A stretch of 64,000 nt of DNA, from NCBI GenBank assembly GCA_013398955.1, contig VWPU01008361.1, positions 124,001 to 188,000 on the forward strand, given 5' to 3'. Made by a program: the position numbers and the translations under genes. This DNA is from Callaeas wilsoni (Eukaryota; Chordata; Aves; Passeriformes; Callaeidae). Positions 25,601-37,953 of the stretch are shown here, piece after piece. The notes beneath the pieces are model-generated. The model ran no database searches and was not told the origin of the DNA. It saw only the letters and a list, made by a program, of their open reading frames with translations. Within the stretch, counting starts at the first letter, position 1. The number at the start of each line of letters is the position of its first letter.

Positions 25601-25983
25601 AGATTGTAAAAAACAGGGATTTTAATTCCTTTCAGATAAATTAAAAATCAGCTTTGTTTAAAAACTACAAGCTAAACTTGCCTACTAAATGAGGAAGGGA
25701 ATGGAATTCATATATTCAGTCACTTCTTGTTCATGGACTGAGGTAAACACTGGTGGAAAACAGAGTAAGCTAATTGGTAACTAGTGTAACATCTTCATGT
25801 ATGATGAAGACTCAAACCACAAAGCTATTTAAAAGGCCCTGACTCAAGACTGGGGTCTAAGGAATGTAGAAAATTACCCTAGAGTTTTGTCAAAATATTT
25901 TTATTTTTGATAAGGGATAGCTAAAGAATTGGGAAGTATATGGCTCCTTCCTGATCATGCCCTACTATTTTCTTCTAGAAATA
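22601..25983. other. Non-coding stretch, no gene seen
   Basis: No gene recognised. Two long AT-rich stretches dense in transcription-factor-like motifs (24740-24900 and 25440-25700) are the most likely functional DNA here and are discussed in the findings. The open frames at 23213-23719 overlap one another in different frames and show no domain. Confidence 0.6.
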
Positions 25984-26046
25984 ATCATAGAATCAGAGGA
26001 TCATAGGATGGTTTGGGTTGGAAGGGACCCCAAAGATCATTGAAAC
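25984..26046 (-). mobile_element. Very short CR1 LINE 3' tail
   Basis: ATCATAGAATCAGAGGATCA and TAGGATGGTTTGGGTTGGAA then GGGACCCCAAAGATCATTGA form the reverse complement of the CR1 3' end. The octamer repeats lie on the left, giving minus orientation. Only about 60 bp are present, so the copy truncated almost immediately after priming. The tail type (GATCTTTAAGG-class) is the same as in the 35311 copy. Confidence 0.9.
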
Positions 26047-29000
26047 CTTAATGGCTCAGTGAACTTGTCAGATACAACTTGCACTAGCTGTCATACAATG
26101 GTCACTGCCCACAGACCTCACAAGTGGGGAGAAGCCTGCTGGATTTTTAGCCAGGCTGAGAAACCATCCCAAAACTTTCCTTTTCTGGAAATGATGTCAC
26201 CTATCCTAATCCTTTTCTTTTTAAGTGTCATTATTTATGCTTGGCATTATTTGCATTAAAAAAAAAAATAGAAAACTGTGATGGGTAAAGTAGGCAAGAA
26301 ATTAAATCTTTAACATATCCTTTCTTTGTTTTCATTTTCTGTGTCTCTGATAGAAGCTCTGTATCATCCACTGTGACACTGCCAGGCTGAGAAATAGGTA
26401 GGTGGGAATGAAAATACCCTGTGGGATTTTTGGGCTTGGGCAGTGCAAAGGGACATAGTACTTCTCTTTGTTAAAATTCTATGCAGAAAAGCATTCAAAT
26501 TTCAGTTTAATGTCCAATCTTTTACAATAGTCACCTAAGCCTGGCCTTTAAGGCTATCCCACCCCTAATTAACACCAGCAGCAGTTCACAACAGAATAAC
26601 TATTTAGCCCAGACATGAAAAAAAGCAGGGGTGAACCTTCCCTCTGCGTGAAATATTCATACACTCATGAAACCATCGGCATTTTCTTCTTGCTTGGCTT
26701 ACAAATATTCTCCCTCTTACACACAAAAGAACGGGTACATTGCACAACGGCATCAGAGGGAGCCTGGGGGCAGCAGTGCCATGCGCTCAAGAATTACCTT
26801 GGGGCTCTTCAAGACAGGCCACTGGAGGCGGAGGTGACACAATGAATTCAGAGAAAGTGGAGGAGTGCTGGCTGAATAGATTCTTATGCATTCTCTGTAT
26901 TTAGTAATACCCACATATTGGCATTGACATGAGTTTCAGAGGCAGAAGGGTTGAGATGCAACATGGCATTCATAACAAAGACTGATAGAAGCAAAATAGG
27001 AACAATACTAAATGGGACATCATTAAATATTATTATGAGATAAAGTTAAATTTACTTAGTAGGAAAAAAAAGTTCTCCTAAGAACTGTGTTTCAAAGACT
27101 GACATTTCATTGCTTGGCACATTCCAGCAATGACTGAGAATTGAACAAAGACATTGCAGTCTAAGAAGATCAGGGAGCAGAATATTACACTTCACTTTTT
27201 AATGCGTGAGTGAGTTTAGTGTGGGTGAAGGTAGGAGCTGATGAAGCAAGGAAGTGCTATGCAACCTTCAGTCAAACACACTCTGTTTCATAACTGCCAG
27301 AGGCCTTCTCAGGTGCTCCTCGTCCCTCTGGCAAAGAACATGTCTATGTGCAGCTGCGTGCAGGAAGGGCCAGGTTATTTCTCTGGGGTGCTTACTCTAG
27401 CCAGAACAGAGACTTCCACCTAAGAAATGAAAGCTCCTAACAGCAATAACCTGAGCCATCTAGACCGTATTGTATTTTTTAGATTTTATGAGCTCATGAA
27501 AGACTTTCAGGATTCATCTTTCAGCCATAGTTAAGACTTGAGGGCAAGGGGGGAGGATGTGCTAAATACAGCAAAACAAAGAGAGATTCATTCTCCTGGA
27601 TGGAGTACGAAATCATTAAAATCTCTGCAAAGACTCCACGTTCTCCATAGGGTACGCAACACAGTAGGTTTTGGAACACAGACACGTTGGTAGAAGTATT
27701 GTTACACAAGTGCTAAGCCACTCAGTGACTGACTCCAAACCTAGGCCTGATTTGCCACACAACACTAGAGCTACCCACTGCCTACATTTATTCAAATGCA
27801 ATTGATTTGAGCTACAGAGATTTCCTTAAGTTTCCTTAAATTTCTTTCTACTTGAAAATCAATCACCACCTAACACCTGGAGGCCATTCAGATCAACTCT
27901 CTCCTTCCTTTCTGGTCCTTTCCTCTTAAGCCCTTTGGTTACATTTTCCCAGGTGCAGACGGTCTTCCAGCCATCCTTGTTCACATAGGGTTTTGAACAG
28001 CAGCTGTGTCTCAAGGTGGAGTGTGTGTCTATGGATATGATATTCTCAAAATATTGCTCAAGGCTTTGCTAAGGTAATAGTTGTCCTTCTTTAAGGTATG
28101 TTGTGCTTTAGTATTAGTAGGGCTTTCTTAACCTATTCCATCTTGATGCATCTGTTTCACCCTTCAGTAGCCTAAAGGCTGGAAAAAACACATATCATCA
28201 CTTCTTTCTGATATGTCTTGTCGGTGTAATTTACCACACCCTGGTACCTTGTGATGTTTTGTTGTGATTGCTTGGCCTCTGCAAGTTGGGTGTTACCAAG
28301 CATATTCAACTTTCCCTGTCCTATCTGAGTTATGAAGATTTAAATGCTAATTTAATGAGTTCTGCATGAAACAGAGGTTGCCTGGCACCTGGGCAATCCT
28401 TTACCAGTAAGGTTCTAGGATCTCTCTTCCCTTTGTATCTGTCTTTCATTAGTTTAATTAGAAGAGTTATGCTACTGTCTGGTAGTGAGGTGACCTATTT
28501 AGTCTTCTACTGAGGACAAGTGAGTGTTCAGTGGTTTGCTAATTATTCATGAATATTCAGGAGATGCCATCCTATCTCCCAAAAACATTGCCAGTTTGGA
28601 ATAGGACACTGTTCAATCTAATTTGGTAGCAGTTTTCTGTGCTCCTTTCTTCACAGCGGTTCAGTCCACTCTTACCTTGATCTCAGCTGCAGCTATTTGT
28701 ACTTGTGCAAAGAGTGGATGGGGGCAAAATCCAGTTTGGGATGGCATGAATTCATATGAACTTTCTGCTGAGGTAAACAAATGTTGCAAGCAAGGAGGCA
28801 AAAGTAAATAGAGCTTTGCCTCTTTCTTGGGAAAGGCCCCCGGAAACTAAAACCAGGGGAGCCATACAGAGAGAGCTATTGGTCCTGGAAAGGCTGGTAT
28901 TGAGTTTTTCAGCTCTGTCTTCCAACACCTTTTGAAAGCAATATCTGAAAATGAGGTAGTCCATAAAAAATGTCAGAAAATCAGAGTTACGGTGTTGTGG

Positions 29001-30379
29001 ACACAAAATAGATGTCTTTATTGCAAACCTCTGCTCTTGGTGCAAATGTGCCAGGAAAATAACTACTCATATAGGTCCAATTGAAATGCTTTCTTTCTAC
29101 ACTTGCATTTTATTTTGTACCTTACACAGTTCAGTCTTCTACAATTCATCTGAAATACACCTTTGAGTTTCCCTGTAAGTTACTGCCTTTCAATGTGAGG
29201 TATTTACACTGCCTGCAGTATGCATCCAGCTTGAGTAACATTCCATTTGGAGTATCCTTACTGTCCAAACAGTCAACTACACCCAAAAGCTGCATGCTTA
29301 ACATAAAAAGGCAGTTATTCCCAGGTTTCTGCTATCCTGGTTTTATGTTGCCAAAGGTAACAAAATAGTGCAGCCCAGCTGGCTGGTTTTGGTGATGAAG
29401 GTCTTGCACTCAGAAACTACCAACTTTTTGGTCTCCTGAGGAAAAACAGTTCCCAGAAATTTACCTGCCATGAAAGATGCTTGAAATGTTAGATTAATTA
29501 TTTTTTCAGTTAAGAAGGAATTTTTTTAAAATTAAATCATGCATAGGTTTTCATTCCATGTTTTCTCAAATACAAGTAATTATTTCTTTTATTATTTAAA
29601 ACAAAACACAAAAATATGTTCTCCTTCCCTGTGCCTTCGCTCTTCTCTCTGCCTGTCTTATGGAGAAAAAAAACCAAAACAGACAAAAATAATATCCAAA
29701 AAAGGAGACTTAATTGAAAAGTCACTTTAGGAAAGAATCTTTATCCATTTGCAGAAGATCATTTTTGATAATCTGCAAAGGGAACTATGGTGACCACTTA
29801 TATTTATCCTGTGAAATAAAAGACAACTCTTTTATTTCTAGTTCCAGCACTGTACTGTGCCCAAACTGTTTAGCTTGCTAATAGATTCAGCAATTTACCA
29901 TGAGTTACTGCTAAGGGGTTTTTTCTTTCTCATTCATCAATTATTTCCTATTTTCCTGCCAAAATAAAAAAAGCCAAATGCATTCTAAAACAAAAATGTC
30001 AGATGTTCTTGCTTAGACACTGACCTTTGACAAGCAACGTGTTTGTTCTGGGTTTTTTTTGTGAGACAAACTTAGAGAGAAGTGGTTACTTGACTAGGGC
30101 CAGTGTAAATGTCTGGTAAAGTCAAACAGCAGTGTTCTGGCACACCTACGCTTATCTGAGCCTCTTGTGCTCTGCAAAATAAAAATACATATAGTGAAAA
30201 CAAATCTTAATATTCAAAAGCAAGAACTGACTTTCTGTGCTCAAGGTACACTGGAATTATGAGAAAAACACCTCCACCTTTCATACCTGCCCCTCTAAAA
30301 CAGCCTCTACTGAATCAGTGGTCTCTACAGTACAGTTGCACGCTTTGAATGGCAGAAGTACAATGTCTTATAAAGTTAT
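26047..30379. other. Non-coding stretch, no gene seen
   Basis: No gene recognised. TTTCCTTAAG/TTTCCTTAAA forms a short tandem pair at about 27822-27842. The segment around 28530-28570 carries TAATTATTCATGAATATTCA, an AT-rich near-palindrome. Open frames here are short and domain-free. Confidence 0.6.
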
Positions 30380-30835
30380 AATCAGGCTAGATCTCACTAA
30401 TCTGGGTTATAGCTCAACTGTGAAGGCTCTTTTGAGTAAAATCATTTCTTTATTAATGAGATTCAGCCCAATCTCACTGATAAAAATTACTTTAAAAGAT
30501 GTCCCTTTGCTGCTATTCAAATGAATGGGAGAAAACGGTGGGTGTTTTAAGAGCTGTCTTCCTGTCATATCAGGATGGATCTCATTAGTGAAGGGAATGA
30601 TTTTACCAGGAAAAAGCTTCTACAATGAGAAAACATAGCCTACCATAGATGAGCAAAATTCAAGTCTAAAATAAAACCCTTAAAAATCATCTCACTGCTC
30701 GCACTCAATAACAGGAGAAAGGACATATCTCTCTCTTTCTCTCAAAAGAAAAAGGGAAAGTATTTTTTTAAGTTGAACTAGACAGGATCTCATTAATATA
30801 GGAACTATTTTACTTAAAAGAACTACCAGAATTAT
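30380..30835. repeat. Highly decayed tandem array of about 100-bp units
   Basis: The word ATCTCAYTRAT-like recurs five times at 30391, 30471, 30579, 30689 and 30787, with spacings of 80, 108, 110 and 98 bp. The first, third and fifth copies share an upstream CAGG (CAGGCTAG, CAGGATGG, ACAGG). The third and fifth share downstream blocks (ATCTCATTAGTGAAGGGAAT then GATTTTACC, versus ATCTCATTAATATAGGAACT then ATTTTAC). The second shares a shortened version ending ATTACTTTA. This suggests an old minisatellite of about 100-bp period. Between these blocks the units have diverged almost completely. Confidence 0.4.
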
Positions 30836-33800
30836 TTTACTGCTCAACCAGATTAATCAAATCAAATGTGATTGGCGGGGGGGAGGAAGAAATTGACTTA
30901 AGAAATAGAAATGGAGGATTATAATTCACAGATATTTTTAAAGAAGCTGTTATACATTTGATGAGGTAAACTTTTAAACCAGTGCTTGGAATGTCAGATA
31001 GATGTGACCAACCACAAGTGACTGACAAAAAAGACAAATACAAACAGTGTTAGACCACAGAGAATTTACAATAGCCTGATTATCCTTCTCTTTGGATGAT
31101 TATCAGGAAAGGCTACAAGAGTCATATAATTTTAGCCATTCTTGATTCCTCTTGCTATCAAAAGAAAGACAGTTTCAGCTGGGTCCTGAACTGCAGTCAG
31201 TGTGAGAGGCTGTGCTCTTTCCTTCTCACTCTTTATTGGGTTATGAGATTCAGCTAAAGCCTTGCAGCAAGGTCTCTCAGTTAGCATTGCTCTGAATGTA
31301 AAAGACAGTGTTGATAAAGAAAGATGCTATGGTGAAGGAGTGGACGTGGTTATCTTCATCTCTAAAGGGCTTCCAGAAAAGAGGAAAAGCTGGGAGGGTG
31401 TACTGCAGATGTGCACTTCAGAGTCCTATCTGGACAGGAGCAGGAATTTGGAGAAAATATCACACCCATCTCAGAAAATTACCCAAGCCTGGAAATATCT
31501 ATTTGAACAGAAACAAAGCATAAGAGACTGTGTGTCTTTCACAGACTGTGATTGGCATTGCAGTATTAGACAGACAACAACAGTGACTGCAAAATCATAT
31601 CAATAGACTTGTACAGTGCCTCTGGTTTCCTACTACAGGGCTTTTCTAATATTTTGATGCCTTTATTCTTCTCTCACAGCACTCCTCCATGAAGCAATAT
31701 AGCCAGCTGCAGATACTTATCCAAGCTGCAAACACAAACCTAGACAGGAATCAGCTTTTGATTTAAATAGCCCTAAATTAATTTGAATCACTGTAAGATT
31801 ACACACACCTGTGCCCATGGATGCCTTTTGCTGTGTTCTGGCCCTGGAACTTTTGCAGAGATTTCTCAATGACTCAGTGCAGCAGCAGCTCCAGAGGTAT
31901 GGAAAGATCAGCACGTAAGTCTGTGTTCACCAGAACCCAACTTGTGAGATGTTTTAAGATTAATTTTCCCATTATCTCCACATAGCAAATATTAATGTAA
32001 TAAACACTCATGGGTTTTTTCCATGTGCTTAAAATAATTTCTGATCGGAAGATTACTGAACATACTTGGAATTTAGTACAAGCTAATTGCAAAGAAAAAA
32101 AGAAAGTGGAAAAACTAGATTTTGTGTGAGGCATGTTTTAATTTTTTTTTCCATTCAAAGACTGTCAGATTCTTTGACATATCTACAGGCTGGAATTTCA
32201 GTTCACCTTAATGTATATATACTACTCATAGATTTACAGTCACAAATTAACTCAGTAACATACTTCACAATAGTTAAATTTATTTTTATCTCTTTCACAT
32301 AAACACACATATTCAAGCACACAAAAACACACCAGCTCATACGTATGTAAAATCTATAGTGATCTTTTATTTTAGCCCAACTTGAGATAGGCTGGGCTTT
32401 TATTACTCACATTTTTACATATTCTGAACATGTTAAAACAAATCTGTCCATGTCAAAAAAGTGAATGCCATGGACTTTATCTTTCCAGATGAGAAAGCTG
32501 CTCTGAGGTCTGATTGCAGCTATCTGAAATGAAAACACTGTAGGTGTATCCCACATTAACTGTTCAGCTTGAAGCTAGCAGTTAAGCATGTCACATTATT
32601 ACATGCATAATAATACGATGAGCTGAAATGACAGAATGCCTGCTTCCCACCAAGAATTAAAGCAACAAACACTGATTTCTTCCAAGGATGCCAACTATAA
32701 CTTTGCACAGTGGCTTTGGGAAACGAAAGCATGTTCTACACAGGTAAAAGGACACGCCAATGGAAATATAAGAGAACCCAGCTGGCTGGGGAACAGACTT
32801 GCGTCTCTGGTGCTCTCAGGTGCTACCCTTCTTGAAAGACTATCTGAAATACGACATCGTGGTTAAGGAGCACACCAAGCTTTAAATGGTGCAGCAAGTA
32901 TAAAGTGTAAGTAAGAATGGCGAAGTCTGTTTAAAACAATTAGTTTCAGCTTCTTTCACTGAAATAAAACTTAATGTATTCTTGACTGGGTCTTAATACT
33001 TACTGAAGAACAACCAGGTATGTTTGGTGCATTGGAAGATGACCTTTCGGGGAATCTTGGCACCCATTACTTCCATGGAATTTTGGATCTGTTCAACACT
33101 CACATGTAGGCCCTCACAAGGTTTATCAAGTTTTAAAAAGATGCAATTTAATTAGGTTAATATTTTATTTATGTTAAAACTTCCCCCTAGTCATGTCTAA
33201 CAGAGGTTCTGCTTACAATCTTGCCAAATACCAAAGAACAAATCAACAGAACCTAAATATACTTTTTAAAAAGATGTTATTTGGATAAAATTTACATTTG
33301 AAAGTCTAAATTTGCATTTCTCTCTATCTGCCCAAATATCAGCTTATTAAAAATAAAAGTTTCCAAGAGATCTTTTGGAAGCAAAACTTTTCTTTTATTT
33401 TTAGAATGAATTAAACACTTTTGCTGGTTCATGTTTTATTTAATTTTGCTGCAATACATCCTAATTTTAATTATTGTAGAGCTGCGAATTTTTTTTTTTC
33501 TTCTTGAAGTAGAAATGGGACATTGTTTGTAAACAAGCAATCCCACAAAAGAAATACATTCTTACTAAAAGCTGAAAACAACCAAATCTCATAAAAAAGA
33601 CTAGTCATCAATTAGAGGTCTTTCTACATCACATACATGAGTGTTAATTGGAGCAAAAAATCACCCCAAAAATCTGCATAAATCTACTCTAGTGCATAGT
33701 TGTAGTACTTAGTGCAGATTCCCAAGTGTAAATTTCATGTGTTCCAGTCCTGTCACACTGCCACAGGACTTCATCCTGTGGCTACTGGATGTAATACTTT

Positions 33801-35310
33801 CAGGAAAGGATTTGCTTTCCACAAAAAGAGAATATTCCAGGGCCATTGAAATCTGAGTAAAAGGGGGTAGTAAACTGTTTTCTGTATTCCTAAGAAACTA
33901 ACACACTCTGGCCTCTTAGATGTTCTTCCATGTTGTCATGTATCCATCACTTGTGCAAGTAATAAGATAGATATCGTTATAAAATAATGTATTATATGAT
34001 AGTTTTGACACTTTATTGGTCAAATATAAATGAGAAAATAGTGTTTTCTTATACTTACAGCAAACAAAGAAAAAGACATTTGATGTCTTGTGTTTTTGCA
34101 ACAACTAAAATACATGGTAACCAAAATTCAACAAGAAGACCAAGTGGACAGCCCACACGCTTCTTTACTGCTCTCAGAGCACAGCTCCTTGATATGTCAA
34201 ACTTCTTTGCTCTCTGTTGTGGGCCCCTAGGTGACCAGGATCCCCTTTTCATCTCACACATCCCTGATTTAAAGTACTGAACAACCGACATGTCTGGTTT
34301 CTGGCAAACCACAGGGAAAAGCAAGTTCCAGCCTCAAGCATTTCCTTGGAAAACACTATGCCAAAGATCAGTCCCTGTCAGCAGAAGCGCTGCAGCTTTC
34401 ACTATTTTTTTCACTGGCACAGAAGTGTTGTCATGTAGCAGAATCCTGCACTATTCAGAAAGTTGTGTGCTACAGTGCTCACCCTGGCTGTACTTATATC
34501 CCTGTTAGGTCATTCATAGAGGTTGCCTCACAGGGTACCCCAGCCCGGGCACTGTGTGTGCACCCACTGCACACCCAAGCCACCCCAGAGGTAAGCACAG
34601 TGCAAAGTGGCATCCTGAGGGGTGGCTTCCTAGCATAATACCAGATTTTCAGTCCTAGCAATGTTCCTTTACCACCCCTCCTTGTGACGCTGCTGTCTCC
34701 AACTCTTTCTCCTTTTCTGTTCAAAGGACAATCATGGACAGTCACAGTCTCCATGGAAGCTTCTCTGACAAGTACCTTCTTGAACATTTAATGCCCTAGG
34801 AGAACACTTGCTTTACTTCTCCAGGGGGATGTGTTGTTGTAAGCACTTTGGTTGTCTCCCGCCATGCCAGACAGGCCACATCAGAGCATATTTTGTCCAG
34901 AATACACCTGAAAGCAACACAGACACCAGTGCAAAACTTCCAGCATTCCCTGCTGCCCTCCTGTACACTAAGGGGATACTCCAGAGGGATTGCCAAGGGG
35001 AAAAAAGGTTTAACTCTTTGGTAAGCTGATTTCAGATCTGCTTCCAGAGGTACTGTAATGAGACAAATGATCGTGGCTATTTTATCCTTTCTGACTCATT
35101 TTTTAATTTTTGGATTCTCAGATGGGTTGCTAATTTCTGCTCTGATTTTCAACTTTTAGGAGCTCTCTAGATGCAGCATCAAGCACACCTCTTTACAATA
35201 GCCTCGTTTGTAATGTAATCAGAGCAAGGGTAACTGCAGTCTAGTTCACACAGAACTTGAAATCATAGCAGAATTGCCTGCATCTGTTCTAAATGCAAGT
35301 GGAAAAAAAA
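30836..35310. other. Non-coding stretch, no gene seen
   Basis: No gene recognised. An open frame at 31262..31606 has no domain. The segment at about 34500-34700 is locally GC-richer and contains a donor-like GAGGTAAGC at 34590, without a paired acceptor that I would trust. Confidence 0.6.
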
Positions 35311-35936
35311 TAGCTTGGTTGACAAGAAGCTACACACGACCCAGCAATGTGTGTTTGCAGCCCAGAAAGCCAACTGTGTCCTGGGCTGCATCCCAGGCAG
35401 TGCGGCCTGGAGGACAAGGGAAGTGATTCTGTCCTTCTGCTTTGTTCTGTTGAGACCCCACCTGCAGTTCTGTGTCTTCAACAGAGGAAGGATGTGGACC
35501 TGTGGAGCAAGTCCAGAGATTAGACAAATCCAGAGATTAGAGGGATGGAGCACCTCTCTTGTGAGGAAAATCTGGGAGCGTTTGGGTTGCTCATCCTTGA
35601 AAAGAGAAGGTCTGGGAAACCTTATAGCACCTTCCAGGTTAGAAGAGAGCTGGACATGGACTTGTCATGAGAATGTGTAGTGATAGGACAAGGGGAGGAC
35701 GGCTTTAACTGAAAGAGTAGGTTCAGATTAGGTGTGAGGAATCCTCATGCTCACCATGAGGATGGTGAAGCAATGGGACAGGTTTTTCAGAAAAGTTGTG
35801 AATGTCCCATCCCTGGGAGTGTTCAAGGCCATTTGGATGGGGCTTTGAGCAACCTGGTCTAGTGGAAACCATTAGAATGAGATGATCTTTAAGGCCCCTT
35901 CCAAACAAAACCATTCTACGATTCTATGATTCTATT
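35311..35936 (+). mobile_element. CR1 LINE fragment, ORF2 C-terminus plus 3' end
   Basis: About 625 bp. The left part encodes remnants of the ORF2 C-terminal region: QQCVFAAQKAN...LGCIPGS near the start, then LLRPHLQFCV. The right part contains the '...DRTRG' region (AGTGATAGGACAAGG). It continues through TTTGAGCAACCTGGTCTAGT and GATCTTTAAGGCCCCTTCCA to ATTCTACGATTCTATGATTC, the CR1 terminal repeat. Plus orientation. The reading frame is broken several times. A 17-bp local duplication (TCCAGAGATTAGA twice, at 35512 and 35529) lies inside the copy. The reverse transcriptase and endonuclease domains are lost by 5' truncation. Confidence 0.92.
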
Positions 35937-37953
35937 AACCTGACCGGGGCTGCTATGCAAATCAATAATTCCTGCCTGTGCTCAAGCAATGCTTCAAATC
36001 AGGAGCACTTCTCATTTCATCCTTTCTGTGTCTTAAGATGTCATTTATTCTTTGTCTTTATGCATCAGGCTCAGTCTGAGTATTGTTCCTGGACTGTTCT
36101 AGCCATCTTCTTGAACTTCTGCAGGTGTTTTGCAAACCATGCTGATCTGCAGGGCTAAAGAGAGGCAAAATTCAACAACTTATGTCCTTCTGTCTATGTA
36201 AATAAGCAAGGACATACACTTTTCCTTCCTTCTCCTCTATCTACTAATTTGCAATGTCTGCATCTTCCATTAAACATGTAATAATTTCCACATATTATCC
36301 ATAATATTATGCACAAATGAGTTTAGTACTGAAAAATTAAACTGTCACAGAGAAAGGATGAAATTGTGAAAGCAAATGAAAAAAACTCAGAGCTATGAAC
36401 TGTGATACTCTCTGGTCTCAAACATAGTGATAAAAAGGCAACTTATTTTTCCCTTCCTCAGGATATGAGAAACATTGCTTCCAATTAAGTATGCAGCCTA
36501 TGTAGCAATCACCCAAATTAAGGAGGTGATCAGGTGATCCCTGCCCTCACTCACTCCAACATAAATCTGGTCTTGTGTCCTGGAAGGGACTGCTGTGAGT
36601 TTGTGCTAGAAAAACTAAGAATAGAGTTTGAACCACTGCCATAAGAAGAAGCGAAGAACCAAACAGAACATTATTAAAATGTCAGTGTTCATTTCTGTTC
36701 TTAATAGCTATGTACAACACCCCTGCTCCTTCACCAAAAGGAGCTGGAAGGTCACTGTCATTTCTGGTCTTGAAGACATGTGTCACTCACTTCCAGCCTC
36801 TTCTGATATTTGACAGTATGGACCTGCCTGGAGCACAGCAAGAATAAAGGATGACACAGCTCACTGAGCAAAATTTCATTAACAATTTTCCTCCTACTCA
36901 AATAAGAGTTCACCCCTGACCCTAAAATGGAGAGTTTGCTACAGAAGAGGCACTTGCAAGGGCTTCAGTTAATGCAATCCAGCCTTTGAAAAAGCCAGGT
37001 CTCTGTCTTGGAGAAATGCTTGAATTTATAACAATCTTTGATAAAATACTACATAATCTATAAGAGAAGAAATGGACTGCTTCAGCAGAGTAGGTCATGT
37101 TTTTCATTGTCTAGTCTGATCTGAGTTTATCGCACCAAGTGAAGCTAAAAGCATGGGTTTTCGGTGAAAACCACTGCATGTCTATCAGCTGTATCTGTGT
37201 GTTCATACTCATGTCATAATTAATAGTTCACTCAAAATTTGCAGATTGCATGCTATTTTTCATTTTAGTAAAACAGGAAACTCCATTAAAAGTTTAATGA
37301 CTAGCTTGTCCAGGGTATTCTGTGTTGCACTAAAAACTGATACTTTTCCTTTTACTGCAACATGACCTCTTCAAATGCGGCAGTTGATTCCTGGCTTGAC
37401 ACAAGACACAGGTTTTTCTTCATGACAAGCAGTGTTGCTTGGGTCAGCCAGCTTCTAGATTCATCAAAACTGTTTGTATTTTAAGAACTATATATGACTG
37501 TCTGTATAGCCCAATGCATGATGTGTTATCATAATACATGACACAATAATTGATGTTTCATATTCTTACTAAAGACATAGCATGAAGTTTCAGTTGGGTG
37601 AAGTCATGACACTTGTCCAAACCCATAAATATTTGATTGAAAAAATTCTCCCAACCTTAATATTTCTACATCTAGGGAAATTTTGGTTTTGAACTTTGTG
37701 AATTAAACCAGCCTCTAACATTAAATGTCACTGCTTGCAAAGGTAATGTATTCTATTCCATCTGCCCAGACACAAACTAAGATGATTTTAAAGCACTGAT
37801 GTGGCAAAGAATGTTGTACCAGCAGACATTGCTCTTCTGTACAGTAAAACATGTCCAGAAGACAAAGTCTTGTCACAATAGCTTTAGAGTTTCCACGCTG
37901 TAAAAAAAGATTCAGTTCTGTGATGGTCTAACCTGATCTATAGAAGCATTACG
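35937..37953. other. Non-coding spacer between two CR1 copies
   Basis: About 2 kb of unique AT-rich DNA separating two CR1 elements in opposite orientations, arranged tail to tail. No gene, repeat or conserved motif recognised. Confidence 0.6.

Noticed and set aside
31262..31606. Open frame of 114 codons, plus strand
   Set aside because: No known domain, overlapped by another frame, and no splice or promoter context.
34505..34600. Possible exon ending in donor GAG|GTAAGC at 34590
   Set aside because: No acceptor with a convincing pyrimidine tract at a sensible distance, and no coding potential.
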